A program made the translations under genes and the position numbers. Below are positions 61,436-64,000 of a stretch of 64,000 nucleotides of DNA, in pieces (the first letter of the stretch is position 1; the number at the start of each line of letters is the position of its first letter). The notes under the pieces were generated by a model. That model was not told the DNA's origin. It saw nothing but the letters and a program-made list of their open reading frames with translations, and made no database searches. The DNA is from Oncomelania hupensis (taxonomy: Eukaryota; Mollusca; Gastropoda; Littorinimorpha; Pomatiopsidae): positions 34,916,295 to 34,980,294 of the forward strand of contig CM072513.1 of NCBI GenBank assembly GCA_036898135.1. Reading direction: 5' to 3'.

Positions 61436-63687
61436 TGAGTGATGTGCTGACTCTCTGGATAGAAACTTGAGGGAATGTGAGGTAGTCAATATTAGACTAT
61501 CAAGATGTTAAATGTAACCTCTTCTTCGATGGTGAACATGGTATGCACATGATGACACCTAGTATAAGGGGAATAGTACAGACCCCCATCAGACAGACTG
61601 GGGCACTAAGATGGCTAGCTTGTATATTTGGGTCAATCACATATTAACCACGCATGCTGGTTTACATAAGTTCTAGCCAGCTGAGCTGCCTGGTGCTGCT
61701 CATATGCAGTTGAATTTGTGAATAGTAAAAGAACTTGTTTAAACAAAATAATTGTTAAGAAAGCAAATCTACATTCCTGTGTTTATCAGTTTTAGTCATG
61801 GCAAGCAAGCTTGACAAAAATGGAAATGTGATGCAAAATTAATGCTATATGCCGTATTTATAATTTTGCTGTGATGGTAGAGTAGAATTGTTTAGAGTTT
61901 GGTTTAATTTAAATTTAATTAATTTCTTTCTTTTTCTATGTAAAGCGAATTGATCTTACATGAGAAACAGCACTACACAATTGTTTAGGATTATTATTAT
62001 TATTGTGTTTTGTTGTTTGACAATGGTTCTTGTTATGTGATAAAGCTGTCACGTTTCAATTTACAATTTCACATCCACTGAATTTTTAATTACTGCAGTT
62101 GATACTTTCAATTTTCATCTTCTTCCCTTTGAACACTTAGTATTTAGTCTGATTTAGCTACAGTGCTGCTGCAGTTCGTAAGGATGGGGCTGTTTGACAA
62201 TTATTGGTGTCGGTGCAGAGGGAGAGTAGATATATTTATTACTGAATTTAAAATGCCCACAAGTCTTGTGTCCCAGAGTTGTGCAGATGAAGAATATATA
62301 CATTTATCATTGAAGTAAAGACAAAATAATTATGTCTTGAATCCAAGAATATTACATTTTGCAAGAGCTGTTTGTGGGTGTGTGTGTGTGTGGATGGAAA
62401 GTTTTCTGCAATATGTTTTCTTATGTCTGGATACAAGTGTGGCCAAACTGAGTGCACTACTATGACCTCATGTATCTGTGTGATGATAAAAATAAAGCAC
62501 ATCTTGCACCACCATTTGTTTTACAAAACTTGTCTCATTAGTCTTACTTTTCTAGCTGTGCTTTATACAGAACACAGAATGTATTCAGACAAATGACCAC
62601 ATAGTGGACTTGCTAATAAAGTTTAACTATTGCGACTTACTTAATATATATGAAGCAAACAAAGTTATACAGTTTCTTTACAATCAGAACAAAAGAAAAA
62701 AAACCTCAGCAAGTGTGTGTCAATGTAGAGGTCTATACAGTTCTTGGAATAAATTTGTTAATAATACTTGTAAATTTGTTGACTAATAATTACCTAAATT
62801 TTAACAGTTTGCAAAGTACTACTTATATTACTTATGCAGCAAATTTAAGTTTCATTTCAAAAGAGAATCTTATTAAGTGTGTGTGTGTGTGTTCTTTATG
62901 TGGATGTTTTGTCTAAGACACATTCTTTAATATTGCTTGGTTCCTAGACATTTCTAGTCAGTTCATACAAAAAGTGCTGTAGTAGTAACAAGAGTAGGAA
63001 CAGAATATTTCTTGTTATGTAGTATACATTATTAATACACTATTACTACTACAACACATTTTGGTTCATATTAAATGTAGGCATCATATGCAACATTGTA
63101 GTATTTATTTTATTGTTATTTAAAGATCTCTTCATGCCACCACAATTGTTGATGTGGAAAACACACATTGTTTGCCATTTGAATCATGTTTTCAAGCTGC
63201 AAAATAAATATCAACAAAGAATTTGTCTTTTTGTTTGTGTCTTTTTTCTCCTTTTCATCTTCAACTTGTTTATCTTATTATTATTATTATTAGTAGTAGT
63301 AGTAGTAGTAGTACATAACTTCAATATTTTATAGTATCTTTTCGTGTATGTGTGAAATATCTTTGTTATATTTATCCGATAGTTATATATGATTGGTTCA
63401 ATGTAGGTAGCGGTTTATCCATGCACTAGATAGATTGGTTCAATGCAGGTAGCGATTTATCCTCTCACTGACCATTTATCTTATCAGATAGTCTGTGGTG
63501 GAAAAATGTTCTATAGGATATATTGTGTTCCTTGTATGTTCACTTGGCAATGAAGAATTGTGAATCCAAAATTGTATTCTATCCTTGTAATTTTAACATC
63601 ACATCCATGCCAACGAAACGGTAATATAATACCAGAGTGTATATAACATTTATGACACATACTAATGCATATCGACGAGACTGTCTA
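61436..63687. other. 3' UTR and downstream flank of TEDC1 copy B
   Basis: Counterpart of 18089-20341, with the same AATAAA candidates and simple repeats (a TTA/TAG run at about 63276-63312). No gene was recognised. Confidence 0.5.
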
Positions 63688-64000
63688 CAGGGGCGGATTA
63701 TGGCGTTGAAAAGGGGGGGGGTTTCCAGGTCACTTTAAATAACTAAAGGAGATTAGTAATGCACCGTATTGACAGGAGTCAAAGAAAAACTGTTGACCCC
63801 TTGACTAGTGAGTACATGAAAATGATTATCCTACGGTTTCCAGTTAATCAGCAAAGCTGCAAGAGGGGATGATGTATCTCTGTCGCCATTCGGGTCTTGA
63901 ATTTCCTTGCAAATGCGTCTACTATGGCCATTGCGTCCACTTCAAGTTTCCTGTGGAGTCTCATCAGTGCCAGACCATTCAAGCGCTCTTTTGTCATGGT
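63688..64000 (-). mobile_element. hAT transposon, 3' end, running off the window
   Basis: Begins caggggcgg, a typical hAT terminal motif, exactly where homology with copy A stops. The preceding 8 bp (actgtcta, 63680-63687) would be the target duplication and occurs once in copy A at 20334-20341. A poly-G run follows near 63711. Confidence 0.7.
63848..64000 (-). CDS. hAT transposase C-terminus (partial)
   Basis: Fifty codons are open on the minus strand from the window edge to a TGA at 63848-63850. The peptide contains ERLNGLALMRLHRKLEVD followed by IVDAFARKFK. The ERLNGLAL...H...(D/E)...FA pattern is typical of the extreme C-terminus of hAT-family dimerisation-domain proteins. The rest lies outside the window, so integrity is unknown. 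Confidence 0.65.
   Translation of the reverse strand, partial: TMTKERLNGLALMRLHRKLEVDAMAIVDAFARKFKTRMATEIHHPLLQLC

Larger units (their letters stand above)
41913..63687 (+). repeat. Segmental duplication, copy B
   Basis: This is the direct-orientation counterpart of 1-20341. It is about 1.43 kb longer, almost all of it from the hAT-like insertion at 55222-56635 plus its 5 bp target duplication. It contains the second TEDC1 gene and the same transposon set. The unit very probably starts further left, because the composite tandem repeats from about 41036 are continuous with those at 41913 onward. Confidence 0.95.

Overview
This is a eukaryotic, AT-rich, intron-rich animal genome window. It has GT-AG introns, long introns packed with transposable elements, and no prokaryotic features. 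Gene structure and repeat content (Tc1, hAT, Ty3/Gypsy, RTE-like and L2/CR1-like LINEs, SINE-like units with (TCAA)n tails) suggest a lophotrochozoan, most likely a gastropod mollusc. The species assignment is inference.

Layout. The window is dominated by a direct segmental duplication. Copy A is about 1-20341 and copy B about 41913-63687, a period of about 41.9 kb. Both are near-identical, and both probably run past the segment seen here. Each copy holds, in order: a composite tandem repeat block, an AT-rich flank, and a nine-exon gene recognised as TEDC1 (tubulin epsilon and delta complex 1), whose 9.9 kb first intron carries a 5'-truncated Ty3/Gypsy element with a putative 3' LTR and a broken Tc1-type transposon. 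A 741 bp non-autonomous element sits in TEDC1 intron 3. Copy B alone has a 1.4 kb hAT-like insertion in the same intron. It ends at the start of another hAT element (63688 to the window end), which probably explains why visible homology stops there.

Between the copies (20342-41912) lie repeat-rich DNA and a cathepsin F-like cysteine protease gene (24609-39786, plus strand). Repeats upstream of the gene include an old LTR relic, RTE-like and L2-like LINE fragments, and short hairpin repeats. The gene's first recognisable exon directly abuts a LINE and no propeptide exons are visible. One splice acceptor looks deleted, and there are two tandem candidate terminal exons. One intron contains an RTE-like LINE split by a complete, very young Ty3/Gypsy element (29873-37989). 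That element has a single gag-pol reading frame with integrase before reverse transcriptase (Gmr1-like order).

How parts relate. TEDC1 belongs to centriole/cilium biology and the cathepsin to lysosomal proteolysis, and no functional link between them is apparent. The window is mainly a record of duplication followed by independent decay: the two TEDC1 copies differ mostly by amino-acid changes concentrated in exons 2-4, and each copy of the shared transposons has its own lesions. I see no convincing tRNA, rRNA, CRISPR or operon-type structure.
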